Source: Quillaja saponaria
Taxonomy: Eukaryota > Streptophyta > Magnoliopsida > Fabales > Quillajaceae
Direction of reading: 5' to 3'
Length of the DNA stretch: 64,000 bases
NCBI GenBank assembly: GCA_029379385.1
Contig: CM055610.1
Location: forward strand, 21,105,422 to 21,169,421
The notes under the pieces are model-generated. The model was not told the DNA's origin, did no database searches, and saw only the letters and a program-made list of their open reading frames with translations. Below are positions 22,478 to 37,700 of the stretch, one piece after another; the first letter of the stretch is position 1; every line of letters starts with the position of its first letter. A program made the translations under genes and the position numbers.

Positions 22478-25400
22478 TCATTTTCTCTTCCGAGTTGTTC
22501 TTACAACCTGAAAACAAGCAAACTAGGTATTAAACAAAATCATAGAAGAACTTAAGCAAGGTGGCAGAGGAGGGGATGACACATTACACAAGGTAAAATT
22601 TCTTCCACAATTCAAATTAATTCCCAAAAAGAAATGGAAAAGGAATTTGTTCAAATAAAACAGCTGAGTTTAATACTAATTAAGAGACTGGAAAAGTAGT
22701 AAGGCTTACATGATCTATATTCATATTGATAACTTCTGATTCTGATGTGACTGTAGAATTTTTCAGCCCTTTCCTTGCCTTTGCTGCATTGCATCACCAA
22801 TTGTCAACACTATATCATTTAACTTCAGACTTTAAAAAGGAAAAAAAAAGAAAAAAAGGAAGAATTTCAATGCATTAATTGCTGTGTAACATATCTAAAA
22901 AGTAAAACATTAGGTCAACGAGTTGCAAATAGGAACTGTGATATATCTGTTGTTAGTAGATGTAATTGGCTGCAATTTCTTACGAAGATATCACTGTGAA
23001 TACCATTTTATAGTACAAAGCTACTGCAGATGATTTTATTGATTTCTGAGCCCATTGGTTGCATTATAAATGTTGGTTATGATAGTCATGAGCCAACCAC
23101 AACTTCACTTCACGGCATAAACTAGGATGCGAAACAAAAATACTTTATGTCATGTCTCTATCATGGTTCCATAATAAAATTGACAGAACCAATGAATGGA
23201 AAGTACGTGTCAAGTAAAACTAACATCAGGGATGTTAATGTTAATGTAATTTGTAAAACATGAGGAAATGTGTTTATAATTATGCCAAGCCTCAGACGAT
23301 CAAGTGTAATTCACTACTTTAACAATCAGAGTTGCGCAAGAACTCATGTTTCCACATGCTGACTAACCAAGTGTAGCGACTTTTTGTCAAAGATAACTGA
23401 CACCAGATTCAAGTGTCCCCGAACTGACTAGATTCACTAATAAGTAGAAGCAGATCCAAAGAAGGAATACAGTGAAGAATTTGATCAAATCAGATATAGG
23501 AGTGTTCTACATAATGTAGAAATGAACAAGAGAAGGAATCAGCTTTAAGTTGCTAAATACAGAAGCAGAAGGAGAAGGTGAATAAAAGGACCTTATGTTG
23601 ATCCAATCAATGATGTCATGAATTAACCACATTTAAGCACCCATAAAAGAACAGTATAATACAAATTATTTCCAACTTCCATTTAACTGGATAATCAATA
23701 ATATATATATCAATATCCATTTCAAGAATCATTTATTCAATAAAATTAAAAAATTACTGAGGCAAAAGGATCACCTGTTCCACAACTTACCATTCTTTTG
23801 ATTCAATGAAGCTTCCTCTTTGGTTGCCGGACCTCCAGTTGGAACAACAGTTTTTTTTAGACTATGAGGGAAAGAAGGTTCCAGAGGGCCACTGCAACAT
23901 GCAATGGGTTATCTGATGTAAAACATCAAAAAGATTACAAGAAAATAGTTTTTTCCCAAGCTGACACAATTGCTAATAAAAATGTCAATTATTTGAAGCC
24001 AATATGACCCCTCGAGACAAATTGGAAAACACAATAGGTTCCACAACAGGCACTAGAATGAAGTTTAGAGCCAACAAAGTAGATAGTATTACTGTAGCAT
24101 TTAGGTTTACAAGTAAATCACATCCTTCCTCCTTCACATGCTCAATATGGTTCTAAATAAAGTGAAATGCAATCAAGAGTCCTCTGTTCCTGAAGCATCA
24201 GATATTCAATTTTATTTGTGCAAAAAAAAAAAGCTAAGCAGTCACATGTTGGTAACTTTACTGATATGCCTCTGCATTTGCTACATTAAATTCACAGGAA
24301 ATACACATTAGACCCAAAAACAGTTTTAGTGCATGCATATCTAACAGTATTTTACTTTGGAAAATTCAGAGATAAATGTTAAACGTGGTCACAGGTAGTC
24401 ATTTAAAAGAATGAACAAAAGCTGATCAGCGTTTCTAGCTAAAAGTCTTGGGAAGTAGATAATTTTCAGGAGTAGTAAGTCACAATACACAAATCAAGCA
24501 ACCAAAAGAGAAAAGAAGAGTCTTGTGTCAGTAGTCTCAGCCAGTGCAGGTCCTTCTTCCACTGAAAGGTTTCTCATTTTAAAATTATCACTTTCTTCTG
24601 TTCAAAATGGTATATCCAGTAGCAGTTTATGATCAGATACCAAATCATACAACCCAACATAGAAAGTAAGAGTTATTAGCAACTTACAGGAGCTGTAAAT
24701 GACTTTTATTTGATTCCGCTGCCAACAAGTTCTCCTTCAAGGGAAAAAAAATAGATCATGATTAGTTTTGAAAAGGAACACATATTATAGTCTACACATC
24801 ATTCAAGAGTAGGACTGTCAAGTATTGATCTGATGCAATCCTGTCAAATGACAGTGAAAAGTATTCATGGGTGTTGCTGGTTTTGCAAACCTCCAAGAAG
24901 AGAAATATCTGATAAAATAGACAAAACTGCAACTAAATCACAATTCACAGCTGTATCTTACAAGTAATACATAAACCACAGTACATATTAAAACATAAGA
25001 AAATCAGGCTTTTAGTTAACTTTAGAATTATACATGTTCGTATACGTAATAAACTAGGAATTTGATAATACTGATAGGATTTAATCAAATCCTTAATCTT
25101 AATGCATTTCAAGTACAGGAACTCGCGAGCAAGTCAATGACTATTAACATGAATCACCCAAACCAGGGTGTAAACCAAATTCATGTAACTCGTGCATCTA
25201 ATGCCAGGCAAGGATTGTGGTGTTTCACTCTTACCTTTTCCAACATGTTCTCATTATCCAAGCACAATAACTCATTATATGTAATCTGCAACTCAATTGA
25301 AAAAAAAGAAAGAGACATCATATAGAAACCTCTAAGTCTGCAGGCTCAAACCCTCACCCCATAGAGCCATGCCTTTCCACCCAAAAAATAAAAGAGCAAA

Positions 25401-28400
25401 TGCATAATAAATACACAAGCTCCCAAAGTAAGATTCTGCTAATATAAAAAATGGAAATTTCACAAACTATCTCCACCAAAAAGCAGTCATTCAAAAGTGA
25501 ATTAGCAGGTTCTGTTTAACAAAAGATATGCTAGAGGAAAGTAATTTTGAAAAGAAAAAAAACAAAAAGCTTTCCCATTATTATCTATTGCGTGTCAAAA
25601 TGAAATACCACAAAAATGGTGGTTATAATTTAACTAAGGTGATTTATTGGTTATAGAAGCCTTCGAGTAAATTTTTCCAAATATGGTATTAAAGTTATTT
25701 GATGCCCATAATCCAGTTCTACTTTTTATTTCAAATTAAGTTATATACTTCTTTGATCCACTTCCAAATTCATTAGAGCCAAGGGTTGCATCCCCATGTG
25801 TTAGACAGATTATGCACAATAAGTTACACCTTATGAAGTACAAAAACTCCAAGAGAGATTCAGTGTCTGGATTAGACATTGATACTAGAACGATACACCT
25901 ACTTCCCATGAGATTCATGCATCTATACATATAAATCAATAAAAAGATTATATTTTAATAGTAGGCACTACTCAAACAAGATTCACAGATGTATCTTGGC
26001 TTTTCCAGATTTCCATATATAATTTCAACATTAGATTTGGCCTTACATGAAGATGAACAAGTATTTGTTTATATATCTTATAGTTTTTTATAAAAATAAA
26101 AAAAAAATAAAAAAAAGGATTACTGGACATGATTAATTCGCCATTCATGTAGTCAAACTCCAAGAGAGGTTCCATGTCTGGGTTAGAGTTTAGACACAGA
26201 CACCAGTATGTCACATCTACTTCCAACGGGAGACATACATCTAAACATGAAAGCAAAAAAAGTAGTAAAATATTTCATAACTCATGTGCAAATAGAAACA
26301 ATTTAAAATTTAGCATTTGCATATTCAGACCAACCTTTGAGCTGCAAGGATCTCTGGAGTTGGTCCGGGAACATTTCAAAGGTCCAACAGAAATGTTACA
26401 GCTTGTCCCAGCATCCTCTAATACATAATCAGCACTTGTCAAATTATGGGTTGAGTCAAGTGACTCAGGCAGAGAAGCCTTCAAACTCGCAGAATCGCAA
26501 GATGAAAGTTGATTATTCTCAAAATTTTCTCCAGACTTTTTAGACAAAAATTTTGGGTTATCAAATGTAGAGCACTCGTGCAAACTGACAGACCCAGAAC
26601 CAGGTACAAATACAGCCTTTTTTTCCCTTTTCCCTGAAGTAGTATCTGGCCTTGGACTTTTTGCATTGATTATCTCTCTTGTTGACAAATCTACTGGTTT
26701 GTCAAGTGTGCCATTATTATTAATATTTAAATGTGTGTCATCCTCTTGACATTTGCGCCCACGTTTAGGAAGAGATTTAGCAGGCTGAAAACAGAAAATT
26801 TCCCCGGCATAGGAATGAACAGAAATAAATCAACAAAGGTAAGAACATTAAGGCATATAATGGAATAAATTGAAGCCAACTTTTGGAGACATACCAGAGG
26901 GAAATTAGATTTAAGTACATGCAACACTTTTATTAAAAAACATTCATCAAAAGAGGAATTAGTCAGACGTTTTGAATTAGCCTGCAAAAAATAAAGCATG
27001 TGAATAGATAGCGAAATAGCTTTATATGCAGCTAAGGTTAAAACCTCCAGAAAACTTGACACATCACTTAGCAAAACTTACTTTATATAACGATGATGGC
27101 AGCAAAATCTGCTGAGGGGCATCTGGTGAGGAAATGGGATCACAGTCTAATTCCTTTAGAATGAATATTCCGATATCAGCTAGCATGTGTAGCTTCTGCA
27201 TTTATGAAATTTAATCTTCAATTATAAAATAAAACCAACATCCAACCATGAGGATTAAGTTGAAAATACTCACCATAGTTATTTGCACATCAACAACATC
27301 CTCAGCTCTTCTGACAGCACGTAAAATACTAAATAAATATGAAACAGTATCCTTGACAAGGTCCTTTTTGCCATCAAAGTTGTCACCCTTGACAAATGCT
27401 AGCAGGACAAGAAAAAGTGGACTGCAAACGGAGCATGTTCCAACATGTTACAAACTGTAATAATCATGTTCACGTGTGATACTAAGTAATCTGTACAATG
27501 ACATAATATTTAATACAATAATGCATTACCTACAGAAGCGAGCATATGTTTCTTCTAGACAGCCTTCAGGTGGGAAGTCACTATCATGAGCTAGGATGTG
27601 GATCAAAAATACCAAAATGTATGCTGGGCAATTCGTCATTGCTCCTTGTACAGAAGAATTTTGGAGATTTCGAGCTTCTCTACTGTACTCCTTGATAAAC
27701 TCGTCCATATATGTAAATGACTAAATCAACAGTGTCAGTCATTAATTAGTAAAAACATACTTTGAAAAAAAAAAAGATAAAAGAAGAAGAAATAACAATA
27801 ACAAGAACAAAAGTAAGGCTTAAGCTCTTCTTTGGTACATTTGGAAATAGAACTTTACCATCATCGGGTTGTAGCATAAGTTTGATTCAGAAACCAGTGG
27901 TTTAAAATTGTGGCAGTAAGAATTCACCCTGTATACCACCATTTTATCCAATTCTTTCACATTCACATGGAAATCTATGATAACTAGCGAACTACAATTT
28001 ACATTAACCCATAGAAAATATATACTGATTTAATAAAAACCTGTTTACTTTATTAGGATAAGATGACAAAAAAGACCTGTGCAATGTGTCACATTTTAAA
28101 TCATGGGTGGGCATTACATGCTTGAATCAAAATCACAGGTTGGTAACATGCAGTTTCCCTGTAAAAACAGTAATACACACACTGTAGAAGATACAAGCAT
28201 ACATGCTCTTGCAGATCCTTAATGCAATCCATGGTGGCCAATCCAAAAGCACATCCATATCTAATAGGTAGAGCACGCTCCTTCAACATCTTGTGTGTTT
28301 TATTTAGAAATGATCTTCGGACAAAAGATGAGGAATCCTGGCATATGACAGAACAAAAAAAAAAAAAATTACACCCAGATGAGTACAAGGTGATGAACAG

Positions 28401-28694
28401 GAAGGATTAGTACACAATCAGATTTAAACCTAATACAAAAGAACACACTTGAGGGAAAATTTATAATGTCTAATCCTTTCGATGGATATTTCTCATTTTT
28501 CCTCTTCTGGAGAGTAAGTGTTTTATGTTCACTACGTGCTTCCATTTCTGTGCTTACATGTCATCACTGACAAGAAGAATTTCAAATGATATAAGATTCA
28601 TTCTGCCCCGCAACCAATATAATCACATTGATGAATGACAACAGTATGAAGAAGCCGGCAATTAAACACCTTAAAAATAGCATTCGCTTGATAA

Positions 28695-28737
<43 letters not shown>

Positions 28738-31700
28738 TATCTGTTTACCAAAATTCTCTGCCATCTTAACCTATACTGCAATTTTTTATGATTACAAAAT
28801 ATAACTGTGCTTGGTGAAGTGAAAATGTTGTGAAAGGGGGGTAAATGTGTAATGCATCAAGACACCATGTATGTCTAGAAAAAGTACCCATGTTCTCTCT
28901 TTTCCTTAGACCTCAACCAACTTTCACTTCTACCAAAAAAATCCCAAGGGCTAAACCATGATCCAGTGTAAACTTCCAAATTTTGTTTAAAATCCTTTGG
29001 AAACTTCGATTTTTTTTTTTTACTTTCACTATCTGCTGATTATTTCAAAAGTATAATCACACAAACATACTTTTGCCATCGTAATAGTGCAGCGAAAAAT
29101 CTCTGGAGTAATATGTAAATCCCATCTTCTAGAGAGCCGTAAAATCGACTTGGCAGCAGCTAATCTGATATGAGCCTTGTCCCTTTCACTAGAAACACAA
29201 TGAAGATAATGCAAATTTTACAAAGTGAATTTGAAAAATAAATTTGAAGAAATAAATAACGTTACATGCTCACATGTTTACATTACTGAGAGAAAGTAAA
29301 ATATTACTTTACCAAAAATTGGTGCAGAAGCACAACTTTTTTATCATGCGTTCTTACGCCCATCACATGACTTATAACAAGTCATTTCCATTATCTATTT
29401 TTTTTTCTTTTCCTAAACTCCTGCAAGTACTCCCAAAAAATTAATCAAAAACACCAGCAACACAATCTTGTAATATATGATGCAGCCCAATCTTATCCCA
29501 GTGTAGACCAAGCAGTTAAGCCCCATAACGTTCATTTGCAGGAAAGATCAAATTTGACAGTATTTCGTACCAGCGTCACCTAATTCAATACCCCCCCCCC
29601 CCCCCCACGGAATTGCGAGACAAGTTCCATGGCCCAGTGATGGAGGTTTCTCTTCCCAAATCACTAAAATTGACTACTCAACTATGTTTCATAAATAAAG
29701 CAATAAGAGAAATAAGCATTTTTTGCATATATTCTATTGTTTATCACTTATTTTAATTTAAAATTGCTTGCATTTTTTATCTTTGCATGCATATAATGTA
29801 CTGACCGCAAACACTCCCCAATGTAACATGACCTAGCATTCCAACTAAGACAACCCATTGTAATGCGTATCAACCAAAAAGCACTGTGCCCCATACATAT
29901 ATCCATACCATGAACTAGGTAAAATTGTTTCAAACAGAAGCTGAAAGCACAATGTTATCTCAGGCAGCCACTTATTAAGAGTGAGTAAATAAGACTGCAA
30001 TTTTATATTTCATTACAACCCAGACTCTTCTGATTTTGTCCATCATAAGCATATAAACTTCAGTATCATTTTTTTATAACCAACATAAACTTCACCATCA
30101 TTAGATTGACAAGAATGAAAGCATGGAGATTGTAACTGAGGTGAAGCATAAAATTAATTGATAAAAATTTCTTAACACTTTAAAAACCATACCATGAGAC
30201 GTTGCCGACAAAGGTATCAGTCTCTTGCAGCATTTTTAACAATATATCGAAGAAATCCTTAATTTTCCCTCGTACATGATTTGCTTGATGGGGCAGAAAA
30301 CTCTTCACTAGTGTTTTCATCCCATAAATCTGCAGCAAGACCAGAAATTAGAGAAACCACAAAGAGAGCCATTACACGATAGGTTTAGACCAGTTTTTTT
30401 CTGTGTAGTGTATACAGATGTGGAACTAATAAATTACATATTTTAAGTAAAGAATGGAACTCTTATGACAAGAGGATGGCTGTGGACAAAATCTCAATGG
30501 AAAAATAAAAGAAAAAATACATATAGATCTGTGGGTTTGTCAGTATACAGTATTTAAGTTGAGTTGAGCTTTAAATACTCAACTACCACAACTTCAGAGT
30601 CTACATTGTAAGCACATGTAAATAGCCCCGACTCTTCCATCAACATCATTTACAGTCATGATAAGTATGCATGCAAACTCTAAGTTATAAGCAACAGATT
30701 ACTAACAAAGGAGCATAAACTACAGACATTAGGTAACTCGTGTAGAAGATAGTTACATGACACTTGAGCATACAACAACTGATCTCGTAAGATATGCTAT
30801 GTGCAAAAGTTTTTTGTAGACTAATACTTAAAATTATATTAAAACTTCTGAAGTTATTTACAAAGCTTGAGATCTTCAGAAGAGACTCAAGATATATTGA
30901 ATGTCTCAACTTTGAATTGTTAGGTCTTGATTGTTTGATGGGAACATTAATCAATAACTTTTGTTACTACAGTTTTGTACATACACTAACCTTCAATTTA
31001 CAAGAACTGCTACATCCATAAGCATCATCAAATGACATCAGATCATCCGACAGCTTCCCCTTAAACAAACAAATTCTGCCACTTAGTTAATGATTTCCAT
31101 GATCAATTGAAGGAAAAGAAAATTGTCTATAATTTCCATCTCACTCTGGCACAATGAACTAAAAAGGCAAGAAATTTATAGACAATATCAATTACTCGGA
31201 AAATCTTCTGGCATATAAAAGATGTAATCTCTTTATCTCGAGTTTCGATAACTGAAGCAGAATGTTGTGCAATGCAGCCCAAGGACTGCAAAACTGTTGG
31301 AATATTTCTCTGAGTATATAGCATATCGATGAGTCCCTGGACAGAGAGACAAACAAATAGTTAATAGTAAGAAGCAGTTAACATTAGAAGATGCACAAAC
31401 AAAAATAGTTACTGTAAATTTTAATAGAAAAGTGACATATGGAAAAACCATTTGTCTTCTAAGCCACTTGAGTAATAGTAACTTCAGGATCAGAAGAATG
31501 AAATTAGAACATTTTAATCTCTCAAAGTGTAAAAAATCCAAGCAAACACACAAAATGTACCTCAATGAGCTATTTGACATCATATAGAGAAACATTAGCA
31601 AATTGTAATTAATGTATGAAGCATGCTCAACTAAGCCTTAATCACAAACTAGTTAGGGTCAGCTACATGAATCTTTTTTCTCTATTCACATCAATCCAAG

Positions 31701-34700
31701 GTATCACTTTTAGTGACTCCCAAAGCAATCATATCCTTCTTAAGAAATTCTCCTCATGTAATTCTCGGTCCAGCTCTACCCCGTTTAACTCTTTCCACCT
31801 ACACCAAGTTACATCTCCTGATTACAACATCCATTGGCCTACATTGGTTATATCAAAGCCACCATAAGCGTTCTATCACATTTTTTCTTCAATAGGAGCA
31901 ACCTCAACCTTCCCACGAGCAAATTGTAATTAATGCACGAAGCATACAAAAGAAAATTAAAAAAAGAGACGGAAAAATCCCAAGGTTTGATGAGGTAAAT
32001 CCACATTGTCTTAGCATCTTCATTTTCTCTTTTATTTAATCGGTATATTTAGTTGTTTTGTGCTTCTTTCCAACCAATAAGGATACTGTTACGAGTACAT
32101 GTACTATTCACCAGTACTTTCGTCAAACGAATTGAACCTTGACTTATTATTCTTAGGTTATTGTAAGTGAAAAGAAATGTTGAGATTGATAATTAGGTTT
32201 TATTTGTACTGTTACAGTATGTTTAGTATTAAATTATGTTAGGTGTTAAGTTTCACATTATTTAGATAAGCAAGTCTTATGTAACTACTTTATTACAAAA
32301 TATATGGCCTTGATGTTAGAATCATCCAAGCTACTACCATTTCTTCCACTTTATATATTTTACATGGTATCAGAGTTGGTTTGATCTAAATCCAAATTCA
32401 ATATTGAAGTTATCGCCTCTCCCCTCTCTTTTGGTGGCAGCCTCGAATAGTCTTGAAGTTTTTGTTGTTGTTTAAGTTTGTCTTGATGTTTGCAAGTTGT
32501 TGGTTGTTTAGTCATTTGCATAACCCCATTGAAGAGTTTTCAACATTCCCTACTCGCTTTTTATATTAATGATTCCGGAGTTGCCTAATATTGTTTTCCG
32601 ACCAAAGAAATTGTCGGTGGAAGTTGTTGCCAAGTGGCATTTTAGGTTGGTTGTGAACCAACAAGATGCATGTTGTTTGTGTCATTCTCTTTTAGGCACA
32701 TGTTGTTTGTGCCGTTCTCTTTTAGGCATAGAGTGAGTCGAGTGAAGCTTAATGTAATTTTTTGTTAAATATGACAAAGAAGTAAAACCAAATTCTATTA
32801 AAGGATATCTTACTAAGTTATATATTAGCTTCTTAAGAAAGTGATAGATTTTCTTGAGAAACCAAGTATATGAAACTTACAGATATTAATAAGTACCCAA
32901 GTATAAATTAGACATATCAAAATTCGAATAAATAACAACTTCCTTTGTAACCATATAAAACTTGGATGTGGAGATACAACTACCTTTTATAAATGATAAA
33001 AAGAGTGGATCCCACTACACCCACGTTAGTGGATGTCATTACACTAATTACATGGAAGTAGCATCCTAAAAATTGTATAATCTATAACAGAATTGTCTAA
33101 GATGACTGAAACGAAGTTGTAATTGAAATCCTAGAGTCACATCACAAGTAGCACAAACCATCCAAAGCTATATGTAATTTCTAAGATCTTTTTCACTTTA
33201 AGGAAAAAGAAAATGCAGCATCAAACTGAAGATATGAATTCAAAAAAGATCACGATATAAAGGCAGTAAACAATTCCAAAAAGCTAAGTATACCTCATAT
33301 AAAAGTGGGAAAAATGGTTGCTTAGAAGTATCAATTAATGCGGCAATAGCAGAAACAGCGCATTTTGCCTGACTGCGAGTTCCCTCCAAGCACATTTTCT
33401 CAAGAAAAGGGTAAATATCACTGCCAAGTATAAAATTATCAATAATGAGGCTAATTATCTATGAAAATCAGATGGAAACTAAAAAAATAGTATCTTGGTG
33501 ATAAAACAGTGTTTAAGGATGAAGCTTATCAACAGTAAAACTTGAACTTCAATTATTCTGTGGTGCCTATTCCTCCAAAACTATACCTTCACGATCAAAA
33601 TCTGTTGCTCTGAGCATTTAGACAATGCTTTCATGGTATGCCATGTTCTTTTTTTCAGAAGAACTTGAAAAGGCATTCAGGAACAAAAAGGATAGGCTAA
33701 ACAATAGTATTACACTGATGAATGGTAAGGAAAGCTATTTTAGAAATTCCCTGAGTCAATACAACGAATCTCAACAAATTATCAGAATTTTAAGAAACTA
33801 TGAAGCAAGCTTTTAGACTTTCCTAGTACTTGAAGTAAACATACTTTATAGCTTGTGCTCCCCAAAGTTTCTTAGTAAAAATCCTTTCAAAGTTAAAACC
33901 AACAGAAAAAACAAACTTCTTATAAGCAACAAAACAACAAGCCATAATTTCAAATTAATAGAGGATAGCAACTTGGATTCAAAAAAAGTAGCAGGTATCT
34001 TTCGCATGGGTTATATCTTGCAACTCAATTCCATCCATCAGTACAGTCTTAATACCTTTTGCACTCACATTTTTCTTCATCACTTTTACTGATGCAATGT
34101 CATTTCCAGTCTTCCTCTTTTGATTTCATAGCTACTCAACTAAGCCTTATTTTCTTAGCTACCAGTTATTTCAATTTGCAATTTTGTCATTTTTATTTTA
34201 GACCCTTAGTACATGCATCTTGACATAAATTTTTCTAAAACAAATAATTTGGAGTTATTTCTTAATAATATCTCACTTACCAGAGAAAATTGTCAAAAGA
34301 GAAAGAACAATAACTACATAAATACATCTTTTATAAAACAAATAATTGATTCTTCGTTCAGCTAGAAAGCATGGTTTAGATATCAATAACAAATAAATAG
34401 ATATCTACCTGAGTTTTACAGATATGTGAGGGCCTGCTGTTGCTAACACTTTAATAAGCTTCTCATTAACTGGGTTTTTCTGTTCCATAAACATCTGAAA
34501 TTGCCTTTCTGAGCCTTTCAGGAGTGAGGGGAAATTGCTAATAATAACCTAAACAAGCGAGATGGCAATAAAGTTTATTAAATGGAATAGACAGAGAGAA
34601 CTACTGCACAACTACCACAGGAGTTCTTGAATTTTAGCCACTAAAATTGCTATCACTTATGAGCAGCAGCAGTCATAGATGCCATCTAAGAAAACAATCT

Positions 34701-37700
34701 CCCTTTTTACCACATCATTGCTATGATTTCAACGGTTAAACAAACTACAATTGAACTAGATAAAGGATTTTTCTGTAATCGTTTTTGAATATTGGGACCT
34801 TTTTTTTTTTTTTTTTTTGAGATTGACCTCAAACTCTCAAGATTTTCAATATCAGAAAACAATTAGCCAGCCTCGATAAACTGCACTAGACCATTAAACT
34901 AAAAGGAAACCGAAATTCATATTCATAACAAAAGCAAAAGCAAAGCACAATATGCAATCTATCTCAGCTTAAGTTAAGTAAACTCAATGAAATTACATGC
35001 TTCACCCTTTGGGACTCATCCTGCATAAAGGATATCTCTACCAAATTTGAGCCATAATTTCTTCTCCTTACTCTGAAAAGGTTGGTTCAATGCATGAGGC
35101 TTCTGCCAAAATAGGCTTGGGCAGGTTCATATGAACACAGCCATACCTGTGCAACTGGAGATGGTGTTTCCATGCTACTTAGAAAAATATATTTCATATG
35201 TTGAGCCATTTATATAGCTACTTTTTGGCTGTTGGCTTACAAAATTAACTGATAAATTGCATCTGCAATGATAAAGGTGCTCCCTCATGTCAGATTTTAT
35301 GAAGAATCAATACTTTGGTCCATAGGCATAGTTTACAATGGGGATAAAATTTCATAATCACCTGTGTGGTTAACTGTAGTTCTCAGAGCTTGAGATCTTG
35401 ATTTTGTTCTTTGCTTGGCATTGTTATATTCTTCACATTGCACTTAGTCAGAGAGCCAAATATAGACTAGTTACAAACTTCCAATTTAACCGTTGCATTG
35501 TCTAATTAATATATTCTTTTGAAGCACAGGTGAAAAGCTTTTATGTCACAAATCTAATTCAAGCCAAAAAGAAAGGCATTTATGCCATTAGCACTTTAGC
35601 AGAAAATATACTTACCAGAAGGAGCTCCATAGAAGAATCCTCTAAGTGCTTGTTGCCAGTTTCAATAGTGGAAAGATAATCTAAGATACAGCGGACATGC
35701 TCTGAGTTGAAAATGTTATATGAGCACTTTGAGGAGAGTTGACTGAGAAACTCAAAATATTTATCCTTATCCCGCTCCATTTTCAGAAATTTGTCCTGAA
35801 AAATAAAATTTTAACCAAAGGTGAACAGAACAAGATAAGTAGTACATTTTTAAAAAGAAGGCAAGCACTTAATACATCAGATTTGCAGAAAACAGAAACA
35901 TATGCCAAGACCTAAAATTGTTTACCGATACAAGAACATTTATCTTAGCACAAAACCATATGTCAAATTCAAGTAAGCCAGTGAACCTGGGAGCACAAAA
36001 AGCAACTGAATGAAAAAACATTTTGAAACTCATTCAACTCAATCAACTACTTGGCAACTAAACTCTCTTTCTACAAGTTCTGATTTAACCTTTTGCAACT
36101 CAGAACTCAATGTAGAAGCAGCAAACAGTGGTAATAATGATTTACACCCATGATATGTTTTAATTACATTTAAGAATCCCCTCCAAATTCTAAGTAGAAC
36201 ATTCTCACATTCCTTGCTTCTAGACATTGTAGGAACTTTATAGCATTTCGTCAGCAGGCACAAATGACTGGCCTCCAAATTAGATTTGACTTAGGTTTTT
36301 CAATTGCAAAGAGATAAATTCTCTAAATTGAATTTTAAAGTTCAATCCATTTTTGGAATTCACGATTATAATCCAGTTTAGCACTAAAAATTTAGTGCTT
36401 AATAGTGTTGTTTCAAAGTCAAAGATTATGGTAAAGCCAACCTGTAGCAAACACACTGTGATTCAGTGTTTCAACAAAAATCAATGATTTATCCAGATGC
36501 AGGGAAAAACATATATTCCTTTATATCATTCCTCACCACTCAAATTTGCATTTCATGTAACATCATAGACTATAATTCTTTTAGTACTTAAGACATAGAT
36601 TACTAATGGCCCTACTGAGATACATATCCTGGTTTTAATCATAAACTCAAAGCACCAAATAGGCGCAATCACCAGTTCCTGCAGCACACACACTAACTAT
36701 CACCACTAACATCAAAATATGCATGTGGGTACAGCCATACGGTGTTGTGATAGACCATAGAAGTTGCTAGCCAAGGATACACGGAAACATAAAGCTATTA
36801 AGACTTCCAGTGAAATTATTTTAGAAGAACAAAAAGGAATAAAAAATTCTAAGACAAAATGATCTGAAAAAACATAATCTGCACCCCAGCACCTTCAAAA
36901 TAACACCAGATATGCAGACAATCGCATAACTTTAGAATAAGATGAATCCTTAACTATCCTTTTCCTTTTAGTAAAAAAAGATACAGGATTGTTAACATGG
37001 ATGACTACAGACAAATGATAATTCTGAACACCTACAAAACATATCCTGGTCGTGTGGAGGGGTAAGAGAAAATCAGCACCTTGGTAGCAATCAGTTAACT
37101 TTGTATGACAGGCTTAAAAAATTTATAAGCAAAGAGAGTGAAACAGAGGTGAGGAAATGTGTCCTGAATTGTCATTCAATTTTGTTCACACCAAATGTGC
37201 AACTCACAGTGGCGACTCGTGTGATGTTTATTTTGATTCAACAAATCCTAGGTAGCAACAATGTTCACCAATCTAAATTGATAAACATACACATGAGAGC
37301 ATATTGAGTTTCTTTTTAAGTATCCAAAATTACAAAATTATATTTTAGTTGGTGATAGACAATGTTGAAGTAAAGTAAACAACTTACTCTGATAGTCCAC
37401 ATAGTTTCAAATGTCAGTTCGTCCAACAATTCAGCAAGTGAATTAAATATGTTACTGTCGTTCATTTTGTTTAATTTTTTAAAGCAGTTTACTGCTTTGG
37501 AGAGTTCTGGATCTGGAAAAGATGCTGCCATTTTAGTAAAAAAACTCTCGGTCCTCTTCTGCATGTCCCCAGAAACATTCTCCTGAAAGACGTATTACAA
37601 TGCTTCATTAATCCAAGCTGACAAATAACGGGTTAGCACATAAAGCTGCAAATCTGAAACATGCTAACACCAATTAAACTCTCAAATTAAATCTTAATTT

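Noticed and set aside
25062..25325. Plus-strand ORF of 87 codons
   Set aside because: It overlaps PDS5 exon 25 (25235-25285) on the opposite strand and has no coding character.
36039..36278. Minus-strand ORF of 79 codons in PDS5 intron 11, considered as an extra exon
   Set aside because: Exons 11 and 12 already join in phase with continuous family sequence, and the ORF has no matching splice pattern.
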